A stretch of DNA of 41,702 bases, taken from positions 1 through 41,702 of the forward strand of contig SVMZ01000027.1 in NCBI GenBank assembly GCA_015067185.1, read 5' to 3'. Origin of the DNA: Oscillospiraceae bacterium (GTDB taxonomy: Bacteria > Bacillota > Clostridia > Oscillospirales > Ruminococcaceae). The notes beneath the pieces were generated by a model that saw only the letters and a list, made by a program, of their open reading frames with translations, was not told the DNA's origin and did not search any database. The position numbers and the translations under genes are program-made. Below are positions 16,448 to 23,793 of the stretch, one piece after another (the first letter of the stretch is position 1; the number at the start of each line of letters is the position of its first letter).

Positions 16448-17632
16448 TTATCGAATCACCTGAATTTTATAATCCATCACCGTGAATCCTGCCTCTTCTG
16501 CTGTAAAGCCGCCGTGTGTCTTCGCATACTCACCATGCTGTATCGTATCAAAGGGTAAAATCCCGTTGTTTATCAGCTCATTGACAACATGGAGAAATAT
16601 CGGACGCTGGAGAACCTGCTGTTCTTTTCCTTCGGCAAAACGGATCACAATGCAATCATTGAATCTCATTCCTCTGATCAACTCCACTCCGCAGCCCGCT
16701 ATGGCAATCAGTTTATCCCCTTCAAACACACCGTATTCCAACGTACGCTCATCCTCATAGTCCTTCTCCCGAAGCAGATGCCGAATATATCCGTCTTTTT
16801 TCCCGTTGGCCCAACACAAAACTGCCTTTTGATCGCTGTAAGTCAGCTTTTTTACCGTGATCTTTCCGGGAAGACCACTTTCCACCGCTTCTTTCTGACA
16901 GATCAGCTGCGGTATTCCCTTCAGCAAAACCTCCGTCCCGTATTTTCCCAGTAATTCTGCTGCTTTCTCTGCCGTCATTCCACCGTAAAAACAAAATTGG
17001 CAGGGAAAACGCCTGATCCATTCCGCAATCAACTGCATATCGTCCGATATTGCTTCCAGCATCACCCCGCCTCTGAGATCATCACCTATGGCAATTATTC
17101 CTCTTTCCGGCTCTTCTTTTGGTACCGCTACGGTCATTCCCATTGTCTTGATCCCGGCACAAAATCTGGCATATCTTTTTGCATCCTTTTCCATCAATCG
17201 GTCGATAATTTGTTCTGTATCCACCGGGATCAGATCTGGATTCTCATATAAAAACTGCGCTGCCGTTGTTTTATCCGTCATCTCCTTATAACCAGGCGTG
17301 ATTCCTGCCTCACACTTACGGTACTCGCTGGGCAATGTTCCATAAACCTTTTTAAACGCCTTGGAAAAGCCCTCATGCGAATCATATCCCACTTCAAGGG
17401 CAATCTCCAGAATAGATTTCTCGCTCTCTCTTAGCAGAATCGCCGCCTCTTTCTGACGAAGATAGTTTATATACGCCATCACAGTAAACCCGGTATGAGC
17501 CAGAAAAATACGGTTGAAATAATCTGATGTAAAGCCGGCAGCAGCAGCCACCTCCGTCAGGGTTATATCGCTGCGCAGTGCATTGCCTTTGGAAAAACAG
17601 ATTGCTCTGCGTATCAGCTCTCGATTCTCCAT
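16448..17632 (-). CDS. AraC-family regulator with C-terminal acetyltransferase-like region
   Basis: 394 residues. The N-terminal ~105 residues are an AraC double helix-turn-helix (LTEVAAAAGFTSDYFNRIF, then ILEIALEVGYDSHEGFSKAFKKVYGTLPSEYR), the reverse of the usual C-terminal location. The remaining 280 residues are soluble; the last part (YGVFEGDKLIAIAGCGVE, then RPIFLHVVNELINNGILPF and KTHGGFTAEEAGFTVMDY) resembles the second half of a GNAT fold. It may sense a ligand rather than acetylate. Start ATG follows GGGGAG; 54 upstream codons overlap the preceding small gene in another frame and are not used. Confidence 0.85.
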   Translation of the reverse strand: MENRELIRRAICFSKGNALRSDITLTEVAAAAGFTSDYFNRIFLAHTGFTVMAYINYLRQKEAAILLRESEKSILEIALEVGYDSHEGFSKAFKKVYGTLPSEYRKCEAGITPGYKEMTDKTTAAQFLYENPDLIPVDTEQIIDRLMEKDAKRYARFCAGIKTMGMTVAVPKEEPERGIIAIGDDLRGGVMLEAISDDMQLIAEWIRRFPCQFCFYGGMTAEKAAELLGKYGTEVLLKGIPQLICQKEAVESGLPGKITVKKLTYSDQKAVLCWANGKKDGYIRHLLREKDYEDERTLEYGVFEGDKLIAIAGCGVELIRGMRFNDCIVIRFAEGKEQQVLQRPIFLHVVNELINNGILPFDTIQHGEYAKTHGGFTAEEAGFTVMDYKIQVIR

Positions 17633-17660
17633 ATCTTTCTCCCCTTGTTTTCTTCTTATC

Positions 17661-17951
17661 TTAGCAGCCGCAAAGCAATCTGATATGCGCTGCTGTCTCC
17701 TGTATATAACTGTCGCTGACCTTCTGGAAACGAATTCTTCGGGTATCTCCTTCGTATTTCGTACAAAGCAGCTTGACAGCAAACATCTCTTCAATTTCTC
17801 GTTTTACTCTGATCATAAAACGCAGCGCCTGCTCTTCAAACTGAAAAGCCAGAATCTCTCCATCCAGAAGATCGGTGCGGAGATACAATCCATCCGCTCC
17901 GCTGCCGCACAGCCTAATCACCCACATCGCATTCACCGGGCTTCTTTCCAT
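17661..17951 (-). CDS. Small protein of unknown function
   Basis: I do not recognise this 96-residue frame. Composition is protein-like: a beta-rich start (MWVIRLCGSGADGLYLRTD), a long amphipathic helix around residues 40-60 (EEQALRFMIRVKREIEEMF) and a charged end. There is no membrane segment. It sits 28 bp ahead of the AraC-type gene and may be cotranscribed with it. No clear Shine-Dalgarno sequence precedes the first ATG; the ATG eight codons later or a GTG between them could be the real start. A -10-like TATACT lies at 17988-17993 with no good -35. Confidence 0.5.
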   Translation of the reverse strand: MERSPVNAMWVIRLCGSGADGLYLRTDLLDGEILAFQFEEQALRFMIRVKREIEEMFAVKLLCTKYEGDTRRIRFQKVSDSYIQETAAHIRLLCGC

Positions 17952-18035
17952 CCATATTCTCTGCCTTATACAGCAGAAGACATCAACAGTATAACATCAT
18001 CACAATATTATTTCTCGAACAAAACCGACATCTTT

Positions 18036-18587
18036 TCACCCGTTCAGGTACATGATTGTTTCCTGCAGCAGCCCCACCGCTCCAGACAGAAGAATCAGAT
18101 TCTGTGATTTCAGCTTTCTGTTTCCCAACAGAAATATCCCCAAGGCAAATACTGCCGCCCACAACATCATATTTTTATCAACCGATATGCCCCGTACCGC
18201 CATGGAAAGCCCTGCCGCGGCCACAGCCGCAGCAGCTGCCGGGCGAAGTCCGGACAGAACACCCTCCATCACCGCGCCCTGTCGGTACCGCGCATACAGT
18301 TTCACCAGAAGCAATATCACCACAAAAGGTGCCGTTACACATCCTGCCGTTGCAACGATTCCCCCACAGATACCGCCCATCTTCAGCCCTGTAAAGGTAG
18401 CCAGATTAATGCTGAGCGGCCCTGGTGTCATCTCCGCCACAATGACCATATCAGCAAATTCCTCTTCACTGAGCCAGCCATGCCACTGTACCAATGCCCT
18501 GTTCAATAACGACAACGAAGCATATCCCCCTCCAATACTACCTGCACCAATACCAAGCATCGTCCAGAACAATTGCCAATAAACCAT
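18036..18587 (-). CDS. Chromate transporter family subunit (short ChrA), second of a pair
   Basis: 183-residue half-length ChrA (CHR superfamily) membrane protein with about six hydrophobic segments. Signature regions: GAGSIGGGYASLSLL, GWLSEEEFADMVIVAEMTPGPLSINLATFTG. Short ChrA proteins work as antiparallel pairs, exporting chromate or importing/exporting a related anion such as sulfate. The open frame starts at an upstream TTG, but the ATG at 18587 follows AAAGGTGAGG. 48 bp after its partner gene. Confidence 0.9.
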   Translation of the reverse strand: MVYWQLFWTMLGIGAGSIGGGYASLSLLNRALVQWHGWLSEEEFADMVIVAEMTPGPLSINLATFTGLKMGGICGGIVATAGCVTAPFVVILLLVKLYARYRQGAVMEGVLSGLRPAAAAAVAAAGLSMAVRGISVDKNMMLWAAVFALGIFLLGNRKLKSQNLILLSGAVGLLQETIMYLNG

Positions 18588-18635
18588 ATCCCTCACCTTT
18601 CTTTTTTCTGGCAAAACACTCTTAATCAGAGCTTT

Positions 18636-19205
18636 TCACTTCTTTTTCCTTCGCCCCTGTTCTATCAGCCTGATCCCTACTCCAACCACTGCGCAACATC
18701 CCATCACAGCCGCTGCGTTGATAGCCCCGAAATAGATAGCCAGAAAAGCAGCCGCAGCGATCACCATAGATATTGTCTTTCTTTTTTCCAAAATATCCTT
18801 CAGCATATCGACCGCCACGCTGCATATGACCGCAGCTACACCCACCTGCATACCATTCATCCCCGCTCTTACCCAGTTGTTTCCTGAAAACTGCCGATAT
18901 CCTAAAAATAATACCGATATCATTCCCACCGGTGGCAGAACCATTCCAATCAGAGCGGCCAAAGCCCCCGCTGCACCACACAATCGATATCCCACCATCA
19001 CTGCAGTATTCACTGCCACCGCTCCCGGTGCACTCTGCGCTATGGCAATCAGATCATCCATCTCCTCTCCGTCAAGCCATCCCAGTTCCTGCACAAATCG
19101 TTTTTTCAGCATAGGTATCATCACATATCCGCCTCCAAATGTCATTGCACTCAGCCGAAATGACGACAGAAATACTTCCTTGAAGACTTTCATTTTTTCT
19201 TTCAT
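18636..19205 (-). CDS. Chromate transporter family subunit (short ChrA), first of a pair
   Basis: 189-residue CHR-family membrane protein. FGGGYVMIPMLKKRFVQE, GWLDGEEMDDLIAIAQSAPG and AVNTAVMVGYR are the classical motifs; hydrophobic segments follow, and the tail is basic (RRKKK). Several starts are possible: GTG 19214, ATG 19205, ATG 19193. The one at 19205 is preceded by GGGTGA; with the promoter at 19223-19251 its leader would be only about 11 bases. Partner of the next gene and divergent from a LysR regulator, a common arrangement for this transporter. Confidence 0.9.
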   Translation of the reverse strand: MKEKMKVFKEVFLSSFRLSAMTFGGGYVMIPMLKKRFVQELGWLDGEEMDDLIAIAQSAPGAVAVNTAVMVGYRLCGAAGALAALIGMVLPPVGMISVLFLGYRQFSGNNWVRAGMNGMQVGVAAVICSVAVDMLKDILEKRKTISMVIAAAAFLAIYFGAINAAAVMGCCAVVGVGIRLIEQGRRKKK

Positions 19206-19222
19206 CTTTTTCACCCATTTCC

Positions 19223-19251
19223 AGTATACACCTTGACAAGTGATAAGTAAA
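19223..19251 (-). promoter_or_regulatory. Promoter of the chromate transporter pair
   Basis: Minus strand: -35 TTTACT (19246-19251), 17-bp spacer, -10 TATACT (19223-19228). It overlaps the divergent lysR promoter almost completely, so the two should compete. Confidence 0.7.
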
Positions 19252-19261
19252 ATAATATAAT
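19233..19261 (+). promoter_or_regulatory. Promoter of the LysR-type gene
   Basis: Perfect hexamers TTGACA (19233-19238) and TATAAT (19256-19261) with a 17-bp spacer. The start point is near 19268, about 40 bases before the ATG. Confidence 0.8.
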
Positions 19262-19284
19262 TAAATCAAAATCATATTAAATCA
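19260..19284. promoter_or_regulatory. Candidate LysR binding repeats
   Basis: Two direct copies of ATTAAATCA (19260-19268 and 19276-19284), 16 bases apart, beginning at the -10 box of the lysR promoter. Position suggests autoregulation. Confidence 0.45.
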
Positions 19285-19307
19285 GATATCAAAAAAAGAG
19301 GAACACC

Positions 19308-20207
19308 ATGACCATACGACATCTGCGGATCTTTGTATCCGTCTGCCGCCACGAAAGCATTACCCTCGCAGCCAACGAACTCTACATGAGCCAACCCGCC
19401 GTCAGCCTTGCCATCAAGGAACTGGAGGAAAACTATGGAATCCGATTGTTCGACCGCCTAATGCGTAGAATCCGGATCACTGAAGAAGGCAAGCGGCTGC
19501 TGGAATATGCCACCCATATCATCTCTCTCTTTGATGAGATGGAGCGCGCCGTCAAAAATCACGATGCCGCCGGTGAGCTGCGTATTGGCAGCAGTCTTAC
19601 CATCGGTGCCTGTCTGATTCCGGACTACATCCGGCAGCTTTCGGAGCAAGCTCCTGCCATCACTCCCCGCATCGTCATCGACAACTCTGACAATATCGTC
19701 ACCGGCGTACTGAACGGACAGCTGGACATCGGTCTGATTGAAGGTACTGTAGACGACCCCTCCCTGGTGGTAAAAAACTTTATGGATGACCGCATCATCG
19801 CTATCTGCGGCAGCACTCATCCCTTTGCCCAGCGCGGCAGTGTCTCGCTGGATGAGTTTCTCTCTCAGCCGCTTTTTCTTCGGGAACACGGCAGCGGTAC
19901 CCGCGAAATTTTTCAAAGTGCTGTCACGCTCTTGGGCAAAACCCTTGTCCCCACCTGTGAAAGCATCAGCACCACCGCCATCATCCGCGCTGTGGAGGCA
20001 GGCAGCGGCGTCTCGGTTTTGCCCGAGCGTCTTGTGGAGGGTTATATTCGTTCCGGAACCGTTAAAAAACTGGAACTCTCCGGCATTTCCGATGCCGGTC
20101 AACACCCGCTCAGCCGTTCCTTCCACCTAATCTACCATAAAAACAAATATATCTCGCCTGCACTGTCACTGTTTATTGAGACGGTACAGCAATCCTCCCC
20201 GAACTAA
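19308..20207 (+). CDS. LysR-family transcriptional regulator
   Basis: 299 residues, the standard length. Residues 1-60 form the winged helix-turn-helix (IRHLRIFVSVCRHESITLAA, then SQPAVSLAIKELEENYGIRL); the effector-binding domain (about 90-295) starts GELRIGSSLTIG and contains LREHGSGTREIF and GSGVSVLP. This resembles CysL-like regulators of sulfur metabolism, which would fit an anion transporter target, but the effector cannot be deduced. ATG follows GAGGA. Divergent from the ChrA pair. Confidence 0.92.
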   Translation: MTIRHLRIFVSVCRHESITLAANELYMSQPAVSLAIKELEENYGIRLFDRLMRRIRITEEGKRLLEYATHIISLFDEMERAVKNHDAAGELRIGSSLTIGACLIPDYIRQLSEQAPAITPRIVIDNSDNIVTGVLNGQLDIGLIEGTVDDPSLVVKNFMDDRIIAICGSTHPFAQRGSVSLDEFLSQPLFLREHGSGTREIFQSAVTLLGKTLVPTCESISTTAIIRAVEAGSGVSVLPERLVEGYIRSGTVKKLELSGISDAGQHPLSRSFHLIYHKNKYISPALSLFIETVQQSSPN

Positions 20208-20211
20208 AAAA

Positions 20212-20248
20212 GATCGGCAGTTGTTTTGTTACGCTGCCGATCACTTTT
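20212..20248 (+). terminator. Terminator of the LysR-type gene
   Basis: Nine-base-pair stem GATCGGCAG / CTGCCGATC, 13-base loop, then ACTTTTTTG. It starts four bases after the stop codon region. Confidence 0.88.
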
Positions 20249-20278
20249 TTGCATAGTTTTCTTTTTTTTACAGATAAT
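20249..20278 (+). promoter_or_regulatory. Probable promoter of the ferritin-like gene
   Basis: -35 TTGCAT (20249-20254), 18-bp spacer, -10 GATAAT (20273-20278), right after the terminator; start near 20285, about 22 bases before the ATG. Confidence 0.5.
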
Positions 20279-20306
20279 AACCGTAAAAACACCGCAGGAG
20301 GCAACC

Positions 20307-20744
20307 ATGGAATACAATGATACTGTTAAACTGCTCCGCGAATGTGACGCGGGCACAAAAATGGCCGTCCAGTCTCTGGATGATGCCATGACTAAAACCC
20401 ACAACGAGGCACTAATTCACCTGTTGACCCAGAGCAAACGGGAACACAGCCAGCTGGGAGATCACCTGCATAAGCTGCTCTCGGAGAAAGGTGTCTCCGA
20501 CAAAGAGCCGCCCGCTATGGCCAAAACTATGGCTCACATTCAAAACACCGTTAAATTGGGTATCAATGGCTCCGATGATCCAGGCATTGCCGAGTTCATC
20601 ACCGACGGATGCAATATGGGAACCAAAAATCTTGCCAAATACCTCAACCAATACAAAAACGCCAGCGGCGATGCCAGAAGCATCTGTGGCAAGCTGATCA
20701 ATCTGGAAGACAAACTGGTATCCGAACTGAGACTGTATCTCTGA
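20307..20744 (+). CDS. Small ferritin-like four-helix protein (DUF2383-like)
   Basis: 145 residues, all-helical, soluble. The heptad-like helices with MEYNDTVKLLRECDAGTKMA at the N-terminus and SKREHSQLGDHLHKLL in helix 2 recall the ferritin-like DUF2383/PA2169-type stress proteins; an ExxH-like EHSQLGDHLH is present but the full di-iron ligand set cannot be traced. Role unknown. ATG follows AGGAGG. Own promoter and a strong shared terminator, so monocistronic; the LysR terminator separates it from the regulator. Confidence 0.75.
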   Translation: MEYNDTVKLLRECDAGTKMAVQSLDDAMTKTHNEALIHLLTQSKREHSQLGDHLHKLLSEKGVSDKEPPAMAKTMAHIQNTVKLGINGSDDPGIAEFITDGCNMGTKNLAKYLNQYKNASGDARSICGKLINLEDKLVSELRLYL

Positions 20745-20766
20745 ATATTTTCTTAGCCATATAAAA

Positions 20767-20800
20767 ACTGCATCGACCGTTTTGATCGATGCAGTTTTTT
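20767..20800. terminator. Bidirectional terminator
   Basis: Stem ACTGCATCGA / TCGATGCAGT with nine-base loop, flanked by A-run and T-run, so it works both ways: for the ferritin-like gene on the plus strand and for the eight-gene operon ending at 20840 on the minus strand. Confidence 0.9.
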
Positions 20801-20839
20801 CTCTATTACAATACTTTCTTACATATTATACCAAAATGA

Positions 20840-22654
20840 CTACCAGGAAAGTCCGTATTCCCAAATTAATTCTGAAAAAGTAAGAATCAGCGAGGTCTCA
20901 CACCAGCATGTACCATAAAACACCGTTCCGATACACTCTTTGCCTTCCCAATCGCTCATATTTACCCTCTCATTGATATAGCCTTCCGGCATCGCAGGAT
21001 TTCCCGGCTCTCTGGCGTGGATAGGTCGTTCTTTCCTCGATACACACTGCGGCATAAAGGATGCGATATCCCGGATCAGCTCAAGATACCGTTCGTCCCC
21101 GGTATACAACCACAGCTTATACACCGCATCACCGGAAAGCGACGTGATCCCCGGCGCTGAGTGCTTGTTCTGCACATTCGCAAAAACACTGCCCACCGTA
21201 TTGATCTTCAATCTCTCAAACTCTGATCCTTCCGGGAACATATAAGAGTAGGTTACAACCCAGGATGACGCCATATGTGCGCAATCCTGCGCATAGGAAA
21301 GCCATTTTTCTTCTTTTGTCTCCTCATACAGGGCAACATAGCTCTCAACAAAAGCAAAAATACTCTCACTGTCGGGCGCGCACAGCGCCTCTCCGATTGC
21401 ACCCATAGATATACCATTGCTGATAAAGCGGCGATAGTACATCTCTCCCGCCTGCTTTGCAATTTTCATATAGCACTCACTGCCGAAATAGCGTCCTGCC
21501 CTTGCCAGTGCACCAATTGCCATCGCGCCTGCGCTGCTGCTTCCTACAATAAGCTCACCGCTTTCCACATCCACAAACTGCCCAAAGGTCCCGTAGCTTT
21601 CAAATAGTTTCACAAAGGCATCTGCACAGCGTTTGGCACTCTGCACCCATTGCTGCTTCGGCGTGCCTAAAGTAAAATGCTTGAAAAGAAAATACAGCCC
21701 ATCGGCACTCTTACGGACCAAATGAATCTTCTCCATCCCTTCATAGCCAAAGCTGTCATCCATAATAATGCCATTCTTGATAAAGCCATAAAAGAAACCA
21801 CTTTTTGCCTGGTGCTCCGTCATAAAATCAACGGTTGCAGCAGCACGCTGTACACTCTGCTCCTTACCGTGCTTCATCAGCGGATAAGAGGACATACCGC
21901 CTCCCACCCAGCCACACTGCCATATTTTGGAGGCTTCGGCATAATATTGGCCGCTCCAGTTGGCTGTGTTGAAGTGTCTCTCCATCACATTCCACAATTC
22001 ATCCGTATACATATTGGGTTCTCTGTCGTTGTGAAGCAGGCTTTTCCGGGTATCAAAAAACTTTTTATAGAACTCCGCCATGCTGCCGCAGACAAACTCA
22101 ACAACGGCAATCCTGACCTCCACCTGTTCTCCTTTGATGACCGCGATGCCCTGATCATCCCCTTTTGCGTTGGATACACCGAAGCGATACATCTCTTTTC
22201 TCTTCGCCGGGCAGGAAATCATCAGCTCACCGGCTTTCAGGCTAAACCCGAGGTTTCTTCCCTTTACTGCCTGCTCGGTATAGATAAGTATCCCCTGTTT
22301 TGCCTCGCGGTAAAAGATGCCGACACAGGGCGTTGCCATGTCTCCCGTTGTCACCTCTATCTCGCCGCTGCCGTCTTTATTCAACGCCGGAACATAGTTG
22401 ATCAACGGCTCGGCGTCAGCTCCCACCTCATCAGGACGATACATCGGCGGATAACCGCGCATTACTCTTTTAAAACGGTTTCCGTTATAGGCACAAGCTG
22501 GCATAAAAACATAGGCGTCCTGTTCCCATTCATCAAAAAAGAACTTCAAATCAAAAAACGCCTCGTCCCCATCCCTCTCTGCTTTCAATATGATTCTTCC
22601 ATCCTCAAACCTGACCTCGCCAAAATCCGAGTAACCTACTGTTGTATATTTCAT
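20840..22654 (-). CDS. Alpha/alpha-barrel glycoside hydrolase-like protein
   Basis: 604 residues, soluble, no signal peptide. The first ~200 residues look beta-rich (a beta-sandwich lead domain), the rest helical with repeated W/Y-rich segments such as IWQCGWVGGGMSSYPLM, HQAKSGFFYGFI, SSSAGAMAIGALARAGRYFG, SLSGDAVYKLWLYTGDERYL, the kind of repeat found in (alpha/alpha)6 glycosidases and polysaccharide lyases. I cannot name the family. Start ATG at 22654 is five bases after AAAGGAG. Last gene of the eight-gene operon; the surrounding phosphoesterases suggest cleavage of a phosphorylated or uronate-type glycan piece, an inference only. Confidence 0.7.
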   Translation of the reverse strand: MKYTTVGYSDFGEVRFEDGRIILKAERDGDEAFFDLKFFFDEWEQDAYVFMPACAYNGNRFKRVMRGYPPMYRPDEVGADAEPLINYVPALNKDGSGEIEVTTGDMATPCVGIFYREAKQGILIYTEQAVKGRNLGFSLKAGELMISCPAKRKEMYRFGVSNAKGDDQGIAVIKGEQVEVRIAVVEFVCGSMAEFYKKFFDTRKSLLHNDREPNMYTDELWNVMERHFNTANWSGQYYAEASKIWQCGWVGGGMSSYPLMKHGKEQSVQRAAATVDFMTEHQAKSGFFYGFIKNGIIMDDSFGYEGMEKIHLVRKSADGLYFLFKHFTLGTPKQQWVQSAKRCADAFVKLFESYGTFGQFVDVESGELIVGSSSAGAMAIGALARAGRYFGSECYMKIAKQAGEMYYRRFISNGISMGAIGEALCAPDSESIFAFVESYVALYEETKEEKWLSYAQDCAHMASSWVVTYSYMFPEGSEFERLKINTVGSVFANVQNKHSAPGITSLSGDAVYKLWLYTGDERYLELIRDIASFMPQCVSRKERPIHAREPGNPAMPEGYINERVNMSDWEGKECIGTVFYGTCWCETSLILTFSELIWEYGLSW

Positions 22655-22715
22655 ACTCTCTCCTTTTACCAATGCCACCTGACTTCATCATTTTCTTGCT
22701 TCCTTGGAACCATCC

Positions 22716-23756
22716 TCATTCATTCCAAATAGGATTGCCAATAGAAATGCGCAAATCTCTTGTCACATCCCATACCTCTGCACGATAGAAGGCACAGTTT
22801 TCGATATCAATGGTAACATAGTTCATTTCGCTGCAGGAAATCTGCTCACTGACCACCTTACCGGTGCTGTCAATGATATCCAGACGGTATTCATGTCCAG
22901 GATCTGCTACGCTGGCATGGAAATCTCCGACAGCAATTGTCAGCTTCTGACCGTCAAAGCGGCACTTTCCACCGGTTTTGGTATCACCGATGCACATTCT
23001 GATACCCACCGGACCACAGGTATAATCCCCCACACGCAGGTGCGCCAGATAGGCAGCATTGGTTTTATCCTCGGCATAGATGGTTGTAAGCGCTTTGTCA
23101 CTGGCATGAGCGTGTTCATCACCGCCGGCACTAACCCAAACACGTTTGCCCGCCGCCAGTAAATCACACCAGAGGGGATAATTCTCCCTGGTGGCCTCAC
23201 TGTCCATGCTGATATAAAAAACCTCAATACCGGTCTCGTCACGGAACCAGTAGTCGCAGGGATCTTCCGACTTCATAACCTGCTTCGGATGGGGATGCAC
23301 AAAAAAGCCTCCGTGAGCTTTTATTGCGTCGATCAACTCTCCAAAACGCTCTCTGGTAAAGCTGGGATAGACAAAATGCCCTTCCTCGCCGCCGCTGAAC
23401 TGGTATTCGGGAAATTCCGCCAGCAATGCCTCCAATTCCTTCGGCCCCTCGAACAACATGTTGTAGTGCATCTCGGCAACCTCGGCCTTACTGTCCGAAA
23501 TTCTTGTTCCAGGCTCGCTGCCGCCGATGAACAGACCGTCTTTCCATTCCGGCAGATACATATGACGCACCTGGCGATGATCCAGAATAGCGGCAAAATC
23601 CATATTCAGTTCTGCCATTTCTTTGACCCACTCTTGCAGCGGGAGCTTACCGTCGCTGGTGCCGCCGGATGCCGAATGATCATGCAGTTCACCGTGATAT
23701 ACCTTACATCCTTCATACAACTTCTCAAGCTTGTTGATTTCCCGTGCTGTAGCCAT
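22716..23756 (-). CDS. PHP-domain metal-dependent hydrolase with C-terminal beta domain
   Basis: 346 residues. N-terminal PHP fold: YHGELHDHSASGGTSDG near residue 19 (first His-x-His metal motif), FAAILDHRQV near 54, then VHPHPKQ near 157 and the final GGDEHAHASDK near 213. The last ~110 residues look like a beta-sandwich. PHP enzymes cleave phosphoesters with three metals; the two-domain build is like uncharacterised PHP proteins of carbohydrate gene clusters. ATG ten bases after AAGGAG. In the operon between the HAD-GDPD fusion and the glycosidase-like gene. Confidence 0.85.
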   Translation of the reverse strand: MATAREINKLEKLYEGCKVYHGELHDHSASGGTSDGKLPLQEWVKEMAELNMDFAAILDHRQVRHMYLPEWKDGLFIGGSEPGTRISDSKAEVAEMHYNMLFEGPKELEALLAEFPEYQFSGGEEGHFVYPSFTRERFGELIDAIKAHGGFFVHPHPKQVMKSEDPCDYWFRDETGIEVFYISMDSEATRENYPLWCDLLAAGKRVWVSAGGDEHAHASDKALTTIYAEDKTNAAYLAHLRVGDYTCGPVGIRMCIGDTKTGGKCRFDGQKLTIAVGDFHASVADPGHEYRLDIIDSTGKVVSEQISCSEMNYVTIDIENCAFYRAEVWDVTRDLRISIGNPIWNE

Positions 23757-23793
23757 TTTCCTTTTTCTCCTTGCATTTATAGTCTGTCAAAAC

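Noticed and set aside
20226-20306. Longer N-terminus for the ferritin-like protein
   Set aside because: It would be translated through a terminator and promoter; AGGAGG directly precedes ATG 20307.
21677-22732. 351-codon plus-strand frame
   Set aside because: Antisense shadow of the glycosidase-like gene.
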